A stretch of DNA of 64,000 bases from Clostridium sp. Marseille-P299 (GTDB lineage: Bacteria > Bacillota > Clostridia > Lachnospirales > Lachnospiraceae): assembly GCF_900078195.1 (NCBI RefSeq), contig NZ_FJVE01000007.1, positions 1,488,001 through 1,552,000 on the forward strand. The letters are read 5' to 3'. The translations under genes were made by a program, and so were the position numbers. Every line of letters starts with the position of its first letter. Within the stretch, counting starts at the first letter, position 1. The notes under the pieces are model-generated. The model was not told where the DNA came from and did not search any database. It saw only the letters and a program-made list of their open reading frames with translations. Positions 42,837-53,136 of the stretch are shown here, piece after piece.

Positions 42837-43799
42837 ATGACAGAAAAGAATGAAAAATCCTCGGGGGAATTTAAACACGTATCAGTACTTTTACAGGAAA
42901 CAGTGGATAGTCTAAATGTAAAGCTAGATGGCATCTATGTCGATGGGACACTAGGTGGCGGTGGACATGCATTTGAAGTATGCAAACGTTTAGGCGAGAA
43001 TGGAAGATATATTGGAATCGATCAAGACGAAGATGCACTACGAGCTGCTGGAAAGCGCTTAGCTGTGTATGGAGATAAAGTTACATTTGTACGTAGTAAC
43101 TATTGTAATATTAAGAATGTATTACAGAATTTAAATATCGATAAAGTCGATGGTATTTTACTTGATTTAGGAGTGTCTTCCTACCAACTTGATACAAAAG
43201 AGCGTGGTTTTTCTTATAAAGAAGACGCACCACTTGATATGAGAATGGACACAAGAAATGAAATGACAGCAAAAGATATTGTAAATAATTACAGTGAATT
43301 TGATTTATATCGAATCATAAGGGACTATGGGGAAGATAAATTTGCTAAAAACATTGCAAAACACATTGTTCGCATGAGAAATGAACATCCAATTGAAACT
43401 ACATTTCAATTAGTAGAAGCGATTAAAGCAGCAATACCTATGAAGATTCGAATGAATACTGGTCATCCAGCAAAGAAAACATTCCAGGCAATACGAATTG
43501 AGTTAAATAAAGAACTTGAAGTTCTTAGCAATTCACTCGATGATATGATTGACTTATTAAATCCAGGTGGAAGACTTAGTATCATAACATTTCATTCACT
43601 TGAAGATAGAATTGTAAAAGTCAATTTTAAAAAGAACGAAAATCCTTGTACATGTCCACCTACATTTCCAGTATGTGTGTGTGGGAACAAGTCAAAAGGA
43701 ATTAATATAACAAGAAAACCAATTATCCCATCGGATGAAGAGATGGAATTTAATACTAGATCAAAAAGCTCAAAGCTAAGAGTATTCGAAAGAAGATAG
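42837..43799 (+). CDS. rsmH: 16S rRNA m4C1402 methyltransferase RsmH (MraW)
   Basis: This 320-residue SAM methyltransferase starts with [15 protein letters not shown], followed by [15 protein letters not shown] as the SAM loop and [29 protein letters not shown], then [15 protein letters not shown] and [10 protein letters not shown] complete the family series. It follows mraZ as in nearly all dcw clusters. Confidence 0.97.
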   Translation: MTEKNEKSSGEFKHVSVLLQETVDSLNVKLDGIYVDGTLGGGGHAFEVCKRLGENGRYIGIDQDEDALRAAGKRLAVYGDKVTFVRSNYCNIKNVLQNLNIDKVDGILLDLGVSSYQLDTKERGFSYKEDAPLDMRMDTRNEMTAKDIVNNYSEFDLYRIIRDYGEDKFAKNIAKHIVRMRNEHPIETTFQLVEAIKAAIPMKIRMNTGHPAKKTFQAIRIELNKELEVLSNSLDDMIDLLNPGGRLSIITFHSLEDRIVKVNFKKNENPCTCPPTFPVCVCGNKSKGINITRKPIIPSDEEMEFNTRSKSSKLRVFERR

Positions 43800-43847
43800 T
43801 ACACCCGGAAAGGAATTAAGTAAAAGAGGGAAGTGAGGATTAAAAGC

Positions 43848-44378
43848 ATGGACGCGAATCAAAGAAAGTATCGTACAAATCAATCATTGTATGTATCAGG
43901 TAATACAGCTAGAAAATTGGCGGTGGTACCTGAACGAGAGAGATATGGTTATGACGAGCAAATCACCAGACAGCCAAATCGTACTCAACAGAATAAACCA
44001 CAACGTAAACCAGCCATTGATTCGGGAATAGACTTTTTCTCAATGGTTATTTTGACTGCAGCTATTATTTGTACTCTTGCAGTTTGTGTAGAATACTTAA
44101 AGGTGCAATCAGGAGTGACACAACTAGACAAACAAATAGTAAAATTGGAAAATTCCTTAACTGAGTTAAAAGATACCAATAACGCAATGAAAAATTCGTT
44201 AGCGGCAGCGCTTGATTTAGAAAAAATTTATAATGTAGCAGTCGGTGAGTTAGGAATGGTATTTCCAAATAAAAATAAGATCATCACTTATGATAAGAAT
44301 GATGCGGGTTATGTTAGACAATTTAGTGATATTCCAGAAGTAGATAAAGAATCTCTATTGGATAAATTGCTGCCATAG
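43848..44378 (+). CDS. ftsL: FtsL-like cell-division membrane protein
   Basis: This 176-residue bitopic protein has a basic, Gln/Arg-rich cytoplasmic part (about 1-60), one membrane helix (about 63-83, in FFSMVILTAAIICTLAV) and an extracytoplasmic coiled coil with LDKQIVKLENSLTELKD. The topology and position between rsmH and the PBP genes are those of FtsL; sequence conservation in this family is low. It would join FtsQ/DivIB at the septum. ATG 43848 has GAGG upstream; the frame extends five codons further upstream. Confidence 0.8.
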   Translation: MDANQRKYRTNQSLYVSGNTARKLAVVPERERYGYDEQITRQPNRTQQNKPQRKPAIDSGIDFFSMVILTAAIICTLAVCVEYLKVQSGVTQLDKQIVKLENSLTELKDTNNAMKNSLAAALDLEKIYNVAVGELGMVFPNKNKIITYDKNDAGYVRQFSDIPEVDKESLLDKLLP

Positions 44379-44401
44379 ATGAGAAATTATAAGGAGTTAT
44401 T

Positions 44402-46375
44402 ATGAGCAGACAACCTAAGAAAAAGAAAATTAAAAAATTCACCTCACGAATGCAAGCAAAGTTATTGCTTGTTTTTTGTGTTTTATTAGCACTTATGGTG
44501 ACTTTAATCGGTAGATTGATATATCTAAATCATAAAGATGGTGCTCGTTATGAAAAACGAGTACTTTCCCAGCAAAGCTATGTAAGTTCAACGAAACCTT
44601 TTAAACGTGGAAGTATCGTTGACTCCAATGGAACTATTTTAGCTTCCAGCGATAAAGTATATAATGTAATTCTTGATCCTAAGATTATTTCAATGGATGA
44701 AGATTATATTGACCCAACTTTAAAGGCATTAAATGAAGTGTTTGGTGTTGATATAGAAACACTTAAAACATTAATTAGCGAGAAAAAGGAAACAAGCTCT
44801 TATGAAAAGATTTTAAAGGGACAAGATTATGAGTTGGTTTCTGCTTTTGAAGCATTATCAAAAAAGGATAAAAATATAAAGGGAATTTGGTTTGAAGAAG
44901 AATATGTTCGTAATTATCCATATGGAAGCTTAGCCTCTCATGTCATTGGTTTTTCTAATACAGAAAACGTTGGTACAGGGGGAATTGAACAGTATTATAA
45001 CTCCACATTAAATGGTGTAAATGGACGTACTTACGGATATTTTGATTCCGAACTTAATCTAAAGAGAACTGTAAAAGAAGCAAAAGATGGGAATACCTTA
45101 GTAACAACAATTAATGTTAATGTACAACGACTTGTTGAAGAACATATTAAGAAATTCCAAGATGAAATAGGTAGTGAGAACATTGCTGTTATATTAATGG
45201 ATCCTAACACTGGTGGGATTATCGCAATGGCTTCAAACGAAGGTTATGATTTAAATGATCCATATGATTTGTCAAAATATTATACAGATGCTGAAGTAAA
45301 GGCGATGACAGAAGAAGAAAAGTTAGATGCCCTTTATAAAATGTGGAGAAACTTTGCAGTTAGTGACTCTTATGAACCAGGTTCTACAGCAAAACCTTTT
45401 ACGGTAGCTGCGGGATTAGAAGAAGATTTAGTAACACCAGAATCAACGTTTCTTTGTACAGGACATAAGGTTGTTGGTGGTTGGACAATCCATTGTAATA
45501 ATAAGAGTGGTCATGGTTACGTTACTTTAGCGCAAGCATTAATGAAATCATGTAACCCTGCACTTATGGAAATTGGAGATTTAGAAGGTAGAGAAATCTT
45601 CCATTATTATCAGGAACATTTTGGTTTAGGTAAGAAAACAGGAATTGACTTACCAGCAGAAGCAGAAGGAACTTTATATAGCCTTAATCAATTAAATGTT
45701 ACAGAACTTGCTACGAATAGTTTTGGACAAGGTTTTACTGTAACTATGCCACAAATGGTGGCTGCTTATAGTTCACTAGTAAATGGTGGTTACTATTATA
45801 AGCCTCATGTTGTAAAAGAAGTTAGAGATGCAAGTGGTGCAACCATTGAATCCTATGATAATCAATTGGTATCAGAAACAGTTTCTACTTCTACCTCTGA
45901 ATTTATTAAAGAAGCAATGTTTCTTACGGTTGATCAAGGTACAGCAAAGGCTGCACAGGTGGAAGGATACAAAGTTGGTGGAAAAACAGGAACAGCGCAA
46001 AAACTACCAAGAAGTGCGAAAAAATATATTGTTTCCTTTATTGGTGGTGTGCCAGCAGATAATCCAGAAGTAGTTATCTATACGGTTATTGATGAGGTTC
46101 ATGATGAAGAGAAAAAAGCATCAAGTTCCGTTGCTACTCAATTAACAAGTGAAATCTTAAGTGACGTACTACCTTTCTTAGGCATCTATCCAGATGGAGA
46201 AATTGATTATAAAGTTGATTTACCAGTAAATAAAGATCAATCGGTAGATCCTAATAACCAGTCTGGTACCAATCAAGCAGATGGTGAGGATGAAAGTTCA
46301 AGTTTAGAAGATTTTATCTATGATCCTACTCAAGATGAAGAAAATCCAGATGCTCTTTCAGATGAAGCAAACTAG
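44402..46375 (+). CDS. Class B penicillin-binding protein (FtsI/PBP2B-like), no PASTA
   Basis: This 657-residue septal transpeptidase has a membrane anchor at about 20-42 and a PBP dimerisation domain (about 60-230). The catalytic domain carries Ser328 in GSTAKPFT, KSCNPAL as SxN and VGGKTGTAQK as KTG. The C-terminus is a Ser/Asp/Glu-rich tail of about 45 residues instead of PASTA domains. It is followed by a second class B PBP. One of the pair should serve vegetative division with FtsW and the other spore cortex synthesis; this one is my candidate for the vegetative enzyme. Confidence 0.93.
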   Translation: MSRQPKKKKIKKFTSRMQAKLLLVFCVLLALMVTLIGRLIYLNHKDGARYEKRVLSQQSYVSSTKPFKRGSIVDSNGTILASSDKVYNVILDPKIISMDEDYIDPTLKALNEVFGVDIETLKTLISEKKETSSYEKILKGQDYELVSAFEALSKKDKNIKGIWFEEEYVRNYPYGSLASHVIGFSNTENVGTGGIEQYYNSTLNGVNGRTYGYFDSELNLKRTVKEAKDGNTLVTTINVNVQRLVEEHIKKFQDEIGSENIAVILMDPNTGGIIAMASNEGYDLNDPYDLSKYYTDAEVKAMTEEEKLDALYKMWRNFAVSDSYEPGSTAKPFTVAAGLEEDLVTPESTFLCTGHKVVGGWTIHCNNKSGHGYVTLAQALMKSCNPALMEIGDLEGREIFHYYQEHFGLGKKTGIDLPAEAEGTLYSLNQLNVTELATNSFGQGFTVTMPQMVAAYSSLVNGGYYYKPHVVKEVRDASGATIESYDNQLVSETVSTSTSEFIKEAMFLTVDQGTAKAAQVEGYKVGGKTGTAQKLPRSAKKYIVSFIGGVPADNPEVVIYTVIDEVHDEEKKASSSVATQLTSEILSDVLPFLGIYPDGEIDYKVDLPVNKDQSVDPNNQSGTNQADGEDESSSLEDFIYDPTQDEENPDALSDEAN

Positions 46376-46483
46376 GGTAGTACTTAAATGTTGTCGGAAT
46401 TTATGAACACTTTGTGAAAAGCAATCATAACCTTGCACATTTAATAATAAAATGAAACAAAGCTTACCTTAAAAGGAAAAACT

Positions 46484-48433
46484 ATGTTTCGATATAAATC
46501 GTATAATCGTAAAAATTTAATGATAGTAGTTACTGTCATCGCTATTGTTGCAATTTATTTAGTAGGAAGATTATTTTACCTAATGGTAATTGCATCGGAT
46601 GAATACGCGGTAAGAGCACAAGAACTGCACGAAAGAGAACGAAGTATAAAGGCAGAGCGTGGAACTATATATGATAGAAATGGTACAGTGATAGCGACGA
46701 ATAAACCGGTATCAACCATTTCTGTTATTCACAATCAAATTAAAGATCCAGAAGGAGTCATATCTGCACTTTCAGAAGCGTTAAATCTTAGTGAGGAAAC
46801 CGTAAGAAAGAGAGTCGAGAAATATTCCTCCATTGAACGTATTAAATCTAACGTAGATAAAGAAACTGCGGATTATATACGAAATTTATCTTTGGAAGGC
46901 GTTATGGTAGATGAAGATTATAAGAGATTTTATCCATATGGAAGTCTTGCCTCTAAGGTATTAGGATTCACTGGAAGTGATAATCAGGGTATTATTGGCC
47001 TTGAAGTGGAGTACGATTCTTATCTTCAGGGTGTCAATGGAACAATTTTAACTTTAGCAACTGCTCATGGAATTGAAATTGAGAATGCTGCAGAGAATAG
47101 AATAGAACCGATCCCTGGAAATAGCCTTTATACGAGTCTTGATGTTAATATTCAGATGTATGCTGAACAAGCAGCAACCAAGGTAATGGAGGCAAAAGGA
47201 GCGAATAGTGCTACTATCATTGTTATGAATCCACAAAATGGTGAACTTTATGCGATTGCCAGTGTACCAGAATTTGATTTAAATCAGCCTTATCAATTAA
47301 ATTCGTATCTAACACAAAAATATGAGGGTATCACACTTACGGATAAAGAAAAAAATGATCTTTTAAATAATATGTGGAGAAATCCTGCAATCAGTGATAC
47401 TTACGAACCTGGTTCTACCTTTAAAATAATAACTGCGACAGCAGCTTTTGAAGAAGGTGTTGTTTCCTTAAATGATACTTTTTATTGTCCAGGATATAAA
47501 ATTGTAGAGGATAGAAAAATCAGGTGTCATAAAGCGGGCGGTCATGGAAGTGAAAATTTCATTGATGGTATTAAAAACTCATGTAACCCAGTATTTATGG
47601 AAATAGGAGCTAGAGTTGGAGCTACAAAGTTCTATTCCTATTTTGATAAACTTGGCTTATCTAAAAGAACAGGAGTTGATTTACCTGGAGAAGCAAATTC
47701 TATAAAGCATAAGTTAGAGAATGTGGGTGCTGTAGAGCTTGCAACAATGACATTTGGGCAATCCTTTCAAATCACACCACTTCAGCTTCTAGTTTCAGCT
47801 AGTGCTGTCGTTAATGGCGGAACCTTAGTTACTCCACATTTCGGAGTGAAAATTAACAATGCAGAAGGAACTACGATTAAGACATTAAATTATGAAACTA
47901 CTCCTAATGTAGTGTCAAAAGCCACTTCAGAGACTATGAAATCTTTATTAGAGGCAGTTGTTTCCGATGGTACAGGTAAGAGAGCATATCTTCCAGGATT
48001 TCGTATTGGTGGTAAGACTGCTACATCGGAAAAATTACCTAGACGTTCTGGGAAATATATCTCATCTTTTATTGGATTTGCACCAGCGGATGATCCTCAA
48101 GTTATGGCGATTGTATTGATTGATGAGCCAGTTGGAATTTACTATGGTGGAACAATTGCAGCGCCAGTAATTGCAGAAGTCTTTGATAATATTTTACCTT
48201 ATTTAGGTATAGAGCCAGTTTATACGGAAAAAGAGATAAAAGATAATAATATCGGAACATTTGAAGTTCCAGATTTTACAAACTTAGAAAAGTCAGAAGT
48301 TATAAAACAAGTAAAATTATATCCTTTTGATGGTATATATTACCTAGGTGAAGGAACTGTAGTAAAAGAGCAATTTCCGCTAGCAGGTGAGGTAATTGAG
48401 AATAACAGTAGCTTGATTTTATATTTGGAATGA
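46484..48433 (+). CDS. Class B penicillin-binding protein with C-terminal PASTA domain (SpoVD-like)
   Basis: This 649-residue protein has a membrane helix at about 12-32, a dimerisation domain, and a transpeptidase domain with Ser311 in GSTFKIIT and NSCNPVF as SxN. The third motif reads GGKTATSEK at Lys511-Ala513, so the usual KTG is KTA. A PASTA-like domain occupies about 585-649 (FEVPDFTNLEKSEVIKQV). SpoVD of Bacillus, which builds spore cortex, has one PASTA domain at the end of the same cluster, so SpoVD is the best match. AAAAGGAAA precedes the ATG. Confidence 0.9.
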   Translation: MFRYKSYNRKNLMIVVTVIAIVAIYLVGRLFYLMVIASDEYAVRAQELHERERSIKAERGTIYDRNGTVIATNKPVSTISVIHNQIKDPEGVISALSEALNLSEETVRKRVEKYSSIERIKSNVDKETADYIRNLSLEGVMVDEDYKRFYPYGSLASKVLGFTGSDNQGIIGLEVEYDSYLQGVNGTILTLATAHGIEIENAAENRIEPIPGNSLYTSLDVNIQMYAEQAATKVMEAKGANSATIIVMNPQNGELYAIASVPEFDLNQPYQLNSYLTQKYEGITLTDKEKNDLLNNMWRNPAISDTYEPGSTFKIITATAAFEEGVVSLNDTFYCPGYKIVEDRKIRCHKAGGHGSENFIDGIKNSCNPVFMEIGARVGATKFYSYFDKLGLSKRTGVDLPGEANSIKHKLENVGAVELATMTFGQSFQITPLQLLVSASAVVNGGTLVTPHFGVKINNAEGTTIKTLNYETTPNVVSKATSETMKSLLEAVVSDGTGKRAYLPGFRIGGKTATSEKLPRRSGKYISSFIGFAPADDPQVMAIVLIDEPVGIYYGGTIAAPVIAEVFDNILPYLGIEPVYTEKEIKDNNIGTFEVPDFTNLEKSEVIKQVKLYPFDGIYYLGEGTVVKEQFPLAGEVIENNSSLILYLE

Positions 48434-48494
48434 CCTATAATTAGAAAGATGTAAAATTGGAACCTATAAAAAGTTATAGGCCATGGAGGTTAGT

Positions 48495-49856
48495 ATGGAA
48501 TTAGAAGGTGTAAACATCTTGGTAGTCGGCACAGGAATCAGTGGGATTTCAGCTGTGAATTTATTGATCAGCGAGAGAGCAAATATCATCTTATACGATT
48601 CCAAAGAAGGCCAAGGAGAGGCAGCATTAAGAGAAAAGCTACCAAAAGAATTTAACGGACAGATTATATTAGGTGAATTACCGAAAGAAGTAATGAAGAC
48701 AATTGAATTAGTAGTTTTAAGTCCTGGAGTACCAACAGACCTAGACTACATAAATGAATTGCGTGAAAATGGAGTTCCAATCTGGGGAGAAATTGAATTA
48801 GGATATCAATTTTCAAAAGGGAAAATAGTTGCAATTACAGGTACCAATGGTAAGACAACGACTACTACACTTGTGGGAGAGATTATGAAAACATATTTTG
48901 AGGATGTTTTTGTAGTCGGTAACATTGGCATACCGTATACGAGTATGGTTAAAAAGACCACAAAGGATAGTGTAACAGTAGCAGAAATGAGTAGTTTCCA
49001 ATTAGAAACCATTCATAATTTTGTACCGAATGTAAGTGCAATACTTAATATAACTCCAGATCATTTAGACCGTCATCATACGATGGAAGCTTATATCAAT
49101 GCAAAAGCAAACATAATGATGAATCAAGGTGAAAATGAAACTTGTGTATTAAATTATGAAGATAAAGAATTACGTAAAATAGGTGAGTTAGCAAAAGCAA
49201 ATATTTTGTGGTTTTCCAGTCAAAGAAAGCTTGAAAAAGGAATTTATTTATTAAACGATAATATTATTTATAAGAATGATAATTCTGAAACCACAGTTTG
49301 CAATATTCACGATTTAAAGATATTTGGCAGACATAATTATGAAAATGTAATGGCAGCTGTAGGTATGTCCATTGCAATGGGAATACCTATGTCTTTCATT
49401 TATAAAGCGTTGGTAGAATTTAAGGGTGTAGAACATAGAATTGAGTATGTAGCAACCAAACAAGGTGTGCAATACTATAACGATTCTAAGGGAACAAATC
49501 CTGATGCTTCTATTCAAGCAGTTAAAGCTATGAGAACAAAGACATTATTAATTGGTGGCGGATATGACAAAGATTCAGAATATGATGAATGGATACGCGC
49601 ATTTGATGGAAAAGTAAAGTATTTAGTGCTCATGGGTCAAACAAAAGAAAAGATAGCAAATACAGCGAGAAAATTAGGATTCCATGATATTATCATGGTG
49701 GAAAGTATGAAAGAAGCGGTTGAATTTTGTGCAATACATGCAAATGCAGGGGAATCGGTTTTATTATCACCTTGTTGTGCAAGTTGGGGCATGTTTAAAA
49801 ACTACGAAGAACGCGGAAATATGTTCAAAGAGTATGTGCATGCTCTTAAAGATTAA
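48495..49856 (+). CDS. murD: UDP-N-acetylmuramoylalanine:D-glutamate ligase MurD
   Basis: This 453-residue Mur ligase adds D-Glu to UDP-MurNAc-L-Ala. An N-terminal Rossmann region opens NILVVGTGISGISAVNLL. The ATP loop is AITGTNGKTTTTTLV, AEMSSFQLETI and NITPDHLDRHH follow, and C-terminal YNDSKGTNPDASIQAV and LLSPCCASWGMF match MurD. ATG 48495 has GGAGG upstream; ATG 48483 contains that site. Only about 60 nt separate it from the PBP gene, where mraY usually lies in Firmicutes. Confidence 0.97.
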   Translation: MELEGVNILVVGTGISGISAVNLLISERANIILYDSKEGQGEAALREKLPKEFNGQIILGELPKEVMKTIELVVLSPGVPTDLDYINELRENGVPIWGEIELGYQFSKGKIVAITGTNGKTTTTTLVGEIMKTYFEDVFVVGNIGIPYTSMVKKTTKDSVTVAEMSSFQLETIHNFVPNVSAILNITPDHLDRHHTMEAYINAKANIMMNQGENETCVLNYEDKELRKIGELAKANILWFSSQRKLEKGIYLLNDNIIYKNDNSETTVCNIHDLKIFGRHNYENVMAAVGMSIAMGIPMSFIYKALVEFKGVEHRIEYVATKQGVQYYNDSKGTNPDASIQAVKAMRTKTLLIGGGYDKDSEYDEWIRAFDGKVKYLVLMGQTKEKIANTARKLGFHDIIMVESMKEAVEFCAIHANAGESVLLSPCCASWGMFKNYEERGNMFKEYVHALKD

Positions 49857-49881
49857 TTATATGTAAGAAGAGGTGAAGCAT

Positions 49882-51024
49882 TTGACCAGAGAAGAGATGG
49901 AACAAGGGAAAAGAAGAAAAGGGCGTAAATATTATGATTACAGCTTACTTTTCTTAATCATATTTTTGGTGTGCTTCGGCTTGGTAATGATCTATAGCAC
50001 AAGCTCTTATAATGCTGCGAAGTACTACGATGATCCCTCCTTATTCTTAAGAAAGCAAGGAATGTTCGTTATTGCAGGAATTCCTTTAATGATAGTTATT
50101 TCTAAAATAGACTATCATTTCTACATAAGTAAACTACCAATCATAAAAATGAGACCAGTAATTTTGTTATACTTTATCTGTTTGGCATTACAAGCAATTG
50201 TACTTGTAGTTGGTGATGTAACACAGGGTTCGCAGCGTTGGATTAATGTAGCCGGTATTACATTCCAACCATCAGAACTTACTAAAGTATGTGTTGTGCT
50301 TTTTGCTGCATATGTTGTTCAGCTTGCTCCAAAGAGACTTGATAATTTTATTGGATTTATGAGGGTTGTTGTATTTGTAGGCCCTTTGTTAGCATTAGTA
50401 GTTGCAGAAAACTTTAGTACAGCTTTAATTATTCTCTCTATCATGGTTGCTATTTGTTTTGTAGCTAGTAGAAAAAAGGCTTATTTTTTCGTGTCTGGAG
50501 GAATCTTTGCAGTATTAGGTGCGATTTTGGTTTTTGGAGTTTCTTACCGAAGTCAGCGTATCGATGTTTGGCGAGATGTTGAAAATCATCCATATGGTTA
50601 TCAAATCCTACAAGGTTTATATGCAATTGCATCTGGAGGACTTTTTGGTAAAGGCTTAGGAAATAGTATGCAAAAACTTGGATTTATTCCTGAGGCGCAT
50701 AACGATATGATATTTTCTGTAATTTGTGAAGAGCTAGGAATGTTTGGAGCAATTGCAGTAATTATATTATTTTTATTAGTTATTTGGAGATTATTTGTCA
50801 TTGCCATTAATGCTCCTGATTTGTATGGTGGATTAATTGCAACTGGTGTTTTAGCACATATTGCAGTTCAAGTATTAATTAATATAGCAGTAGTAACAAA
50901 TTCCATACCATCCACTGGTATTCCACTACCATTTATTAGTTATGGAGGTAGTTCTCTTATGGTACTTTTAATCGAAATGGGAATTGTTCTTAGTGTTTCA
51001 AACCAGATTCAACACGAAAGATAA
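49882..51024 (+). CDS. ftsW: SEDS peptidoglycan polymerase FtsW/SpoVE
   Basis: This protein of about 380 residues has roughly ten membrane helices and is a lipid II glycosyltransferase of the SEDS family. Blocks include FGLVMIYSTSS, QGSQRWINVAGITFQPSELTK, the conserved ILQGLYAIASGGLFGKGLG and STGIPLPFISYGGSSLM. TTG 49882 with GAGGTG upstream is the likely start; GTG 49873 overlaps the site. It pairs with a class B PBP; which of FtsW or SpoVE it represents cannot be decided here. Confidence 0.95.
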   Translation: MTREEMEQGKRRKGRKYYDYSLLFLIIFLVCFGLVMIYSTSSYNAAKYYDDPSLFLRKQGMFVIAGIPLMIVISKIDYHFYISKLPIIKMRPVILLYFICLALQAIVLVVGDVTQGSQRWINVAGITFQPSELTKVCVVLFAAYVVQLAPKRLDNFIGFMRVVVFVGPLLALVVAENFSTALIILSIMVAICFVASRKKAYFFVSGGIFAVLGAILVFGVSYRSQRIDVWRDVENHPYGYQILQGLYAIASGGLFGKGLGNSMQKLGFIPEAHNDMIFSVICEELGMFGAIAVIILFLLVIWRLFVIAINAPDLYGGLIATGVLAHIAVQVLINIAVVTNSIPSTGIPLPFISYGGSSLMVLLIEMGIVLSVSNQIQHER

Positions 51025-51031
51025 TAAAATT

Positions 51032-51076
51032 CGTTAGAAAGGCATGAAGGTACCTGATTAGGCACGATTTCTAACG
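51032..51076 (+). other. 9-bp inverted repeat between ftsW and murA
   Basis: CGTTAGAAA at 51032-51040 is the exact reverse complement of TTTCTAACG at 51068-51076, with a 27-nt loop containing the palindrome AGGTACCT. No U-tract follows, so it is not an obvious terminator. It could act as an mRNA element within the dcw operon. Confidence 0.55.
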
Positions 51077-51119
51077 GATGGCATAGTATAATACTATATT
51101 CCTATTTTGAGGTGCATAT

Positions 51120-52415
51120 ATGTCTTCCATAGAACTTACGGGTGGTAAACCGTTATATGGAGAATTAGAGATACAGGGGTCGAAAAATGCAGTATTACCG
51201 ATACTTGCGGCAACGATACTTAATAAAGGCATAAGCGTACTTACCGGATGCCCTAAAATCTCTGATGTTTTTCATATGACAGAAGTGCTACAGGCACTTG
51301 GTTGTAATATAACGTGGAATGAAAATTCATTAGTTGTGGATGCAACAACGCTAGCGCAAGAAGAAATTTCAGAAGAGATTGCGAAAAAAACAAGAGCATC
51401 TATATTGTTCTTAGGAGCGCTATTAGGAAGAAATAATCGAGCAGTTGTTGCATATCCTGGAGGCTGTTCCATTGGAAAGAGGCCAATCGATTTACATTTA
51501 AAAGCATTAAAAGAAATGGGAGTCGAAGAAAAATTTAGTGAAGATGAAAAACTTATTTGTGAAACTAGTGAATTAAAAGGTAATGAAATTTACTTGAACT
51601 TTCCAAGTGTTGGAGCTACTGAAAATATTATATTAGCTGCTGTACTAGCATCTGGAACAACTGTGATTCACGGTGCTGCAATGGAACCAGAAATTGTTGC
51701 ATTGTGTGATTTTTTAGTATCTGCTGGAGCAAAAATTGAAGGAATTGGAACTAGTAGGATTAAAGTTATAGGAGTAAAGCAATTAAACGATACAAGCTAT
51801 CATGTTCCAAAAGATCGTATCGTTGCAGGAACCTATTTAACACTTGTTGCATCAACGGGTGGTAAAGTTTTACTACATGGAGTAAAAGAAAATGAGCTAG
51901 CTGCTGTTTTATTCGAGCTTAAAAAAGCAGGATTAAAGTTAAGGCTAGTGGAAGATCATTGCTACATTGAACGTACTGAGCGTTTAAAACCATTGCAGAT
52001 TGAAACAAAACCATTCCCAGCATTTCCAACGGATATGCAATCTCAATTTATGGCTATGTTATGCACAGCAGATGGAGAAAGTACACTAATAGAAAATATT
52101 TTCGAAGCAAGATTTTTAATTATTGATGAATTAAAAAAGCTAGGGGCAAAAATAACTGTCTATGAAAATCGTGCTATAATAACCGGTGTTGAAAAATTAA
52201 CAGGTGCAAATATTACTGCAAAAGAATTACGCGGTGGTGCTGCTTTGGTTATTGCAGGATTAACAGCGATGGGTAGTACAATTGTTGAGAACACGGATTA
52301 TATATACCGTGGCTACGAAGATATATGCAAGGATCTAAGACAATTAGGCGCCCAAATTAAAACGTTTTCTAAGGAGGAATTGATAGGACATGGTAAGGCC
52401 CATACAAAGGATTGA
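51120..52415 (+). CDS. murA: UDP-GlcNAc 1-carboxyvinyltransferase MurA
   Basis: This 431-residue enzyme transfers enolpyruvate from PEP to UDP-GlcNAc, the first committed step of peptidoglycan synthesis. GSKNAVLPILAATIL is near the N-terminus. The catalytic loop Cys116 is in YPGGCSIGKRPID, the fosfomycin-target cysteine. VPKDRIVAGTYL, FPTDMQSQFMAML and ELRGGAALVIAGL complete the EPT fold. TGAGGTG precedes the ATG. Its 3' end overlaps ftsQ by 26 nt. Location inside the dcw cluster, in place of murG/murB, is atypical compared with Bacillus. Confidence 0.97.
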   Translation: MSSIELTGGKPLYGELEIQGSKNAVLPILAATILNKGISVLTGCPKISDVFHMTEVLQALGCNITWNENSLVVDATTLAQEEISEEIAKKTRASILFLGALLGRNNRAVVAYPGGCSIGKRPIDLHLKALKEMGVEEKFSEDEKLICETSELKGNEIYLNFPSVGATENIILAAVLASGTTVIHGAAMEPEIVALCDFLVSAGAKIEGIGTSRIKVIGVKQLNDTSYHVPKDRIVAGTYLTLVASTGGKVLLHGVKENELAAVLFELKKAGLKLRLVEDHCYIERTERLKPLQIETKPFPAFPTDMQSQFMAMLCTADGESTLIENIFEARFLIIDELKKLGAKITVYENRAIITGVEKLTGANITAKELRGGAALVIAGLTAMGSTIVENTDYIYRGYEDICKDLRQLGAQIKTFSKEELIGHGKAHTKD

Positions 52416-53136
52416 TAAAAAACGTCCCATGAATTTCCTAACAAAAGTAGCAATAGTATGTCTTTTGGTAGTCTTTATTTGTCTTATCCTAATTTTAAAT
52501 GGTAGACTAAAAAATGTTGTGGTTGAGGGCTCAAGCCATTATACAGAAGAAGAAATAAAGCAAATGCTTTTTGATAAACCAACTGACAATATAACATTGT
52601 TATTTTATCTAAGACAAAAATTAACTAAAGGAAAAGAAATCCCCTTTATTCAGAAAATGGATTTTGAAATGGTTGATAAACACACAATTAAGATAAAGGT
52701 ATATGAAAAGCTTGTGATTGGTTGTGTTGAGGTCATGGGTGGTTATATGTATTTTGACAAGGATGGTATCATTGTTGAAAGTTCCAATGAAAGAATTGAG
52801 ACTGTCCCACTGATTCTTGGTTTAAAATATAACCAGGTCATGTTACACAAACCACTAGAGGTACAAAAGAGTACTTTATTTAATACCATTTTGAATTTAA
52901 CAAAATTGATACTATCACATGAGTTACCAGTACAAACAATTCAGTTTAATTCTAGTTATGAAGTAACGTTAGAATGTGATGGAAATATTGTATTATTAGG
53001 GAATAGAGAAGTGTATGATGAACAACTTGCAGCTCTAGCATCTATGGTTAATTTTGCAGGAACAAAAAAATATACATTTGATTTGAGAAATTATTCGAAA
53101 GATAATACAACGGTACCAGCAAAACCTTTAAAATAG
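52390..53136 (+). CDS. ftsQ: Cell-division protein FtsQ/DivIB
   Basis: This 248-residue bitopic protein has a basic N-terminus, a membrane helix at about 18-37 (AIVCLLVVFICLILIL), then a POTRA domain (VVEGSSHYTEEEIKQMLFD). A C-terminal beta domain includes YFDKDGIIVESSNER, as in FtsQ/DivIB. It bridges FtsL and the septal synthase. The start lies inside the murA 3' end, with AAGGAGG 13 nt upstream. About 217 nt separate it from ftsZ. Confidence 0.92.
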   Translation: MVRPIQRIDKKRPMNFLTKVAIVCLLVVFICLILILNGRLKNVVVEGSSHYTEEEIKQMLFDKPTDNITLLFYLRQKLTKGKEIPFIQKMDFEMVDKHTIKIKVYEKLVIGCVEVMGGYMYFDKDGIIVESSNERIETVPLILGLKYNQVMLHKPLEVQKSTLFNTILNLTKLILSHELPVQTIQFNSSYEVTLECDGNIVLLGNREVYDEQLAALASMVNFAGTKKYTFDLRNYSKDNTTVPAKPLK

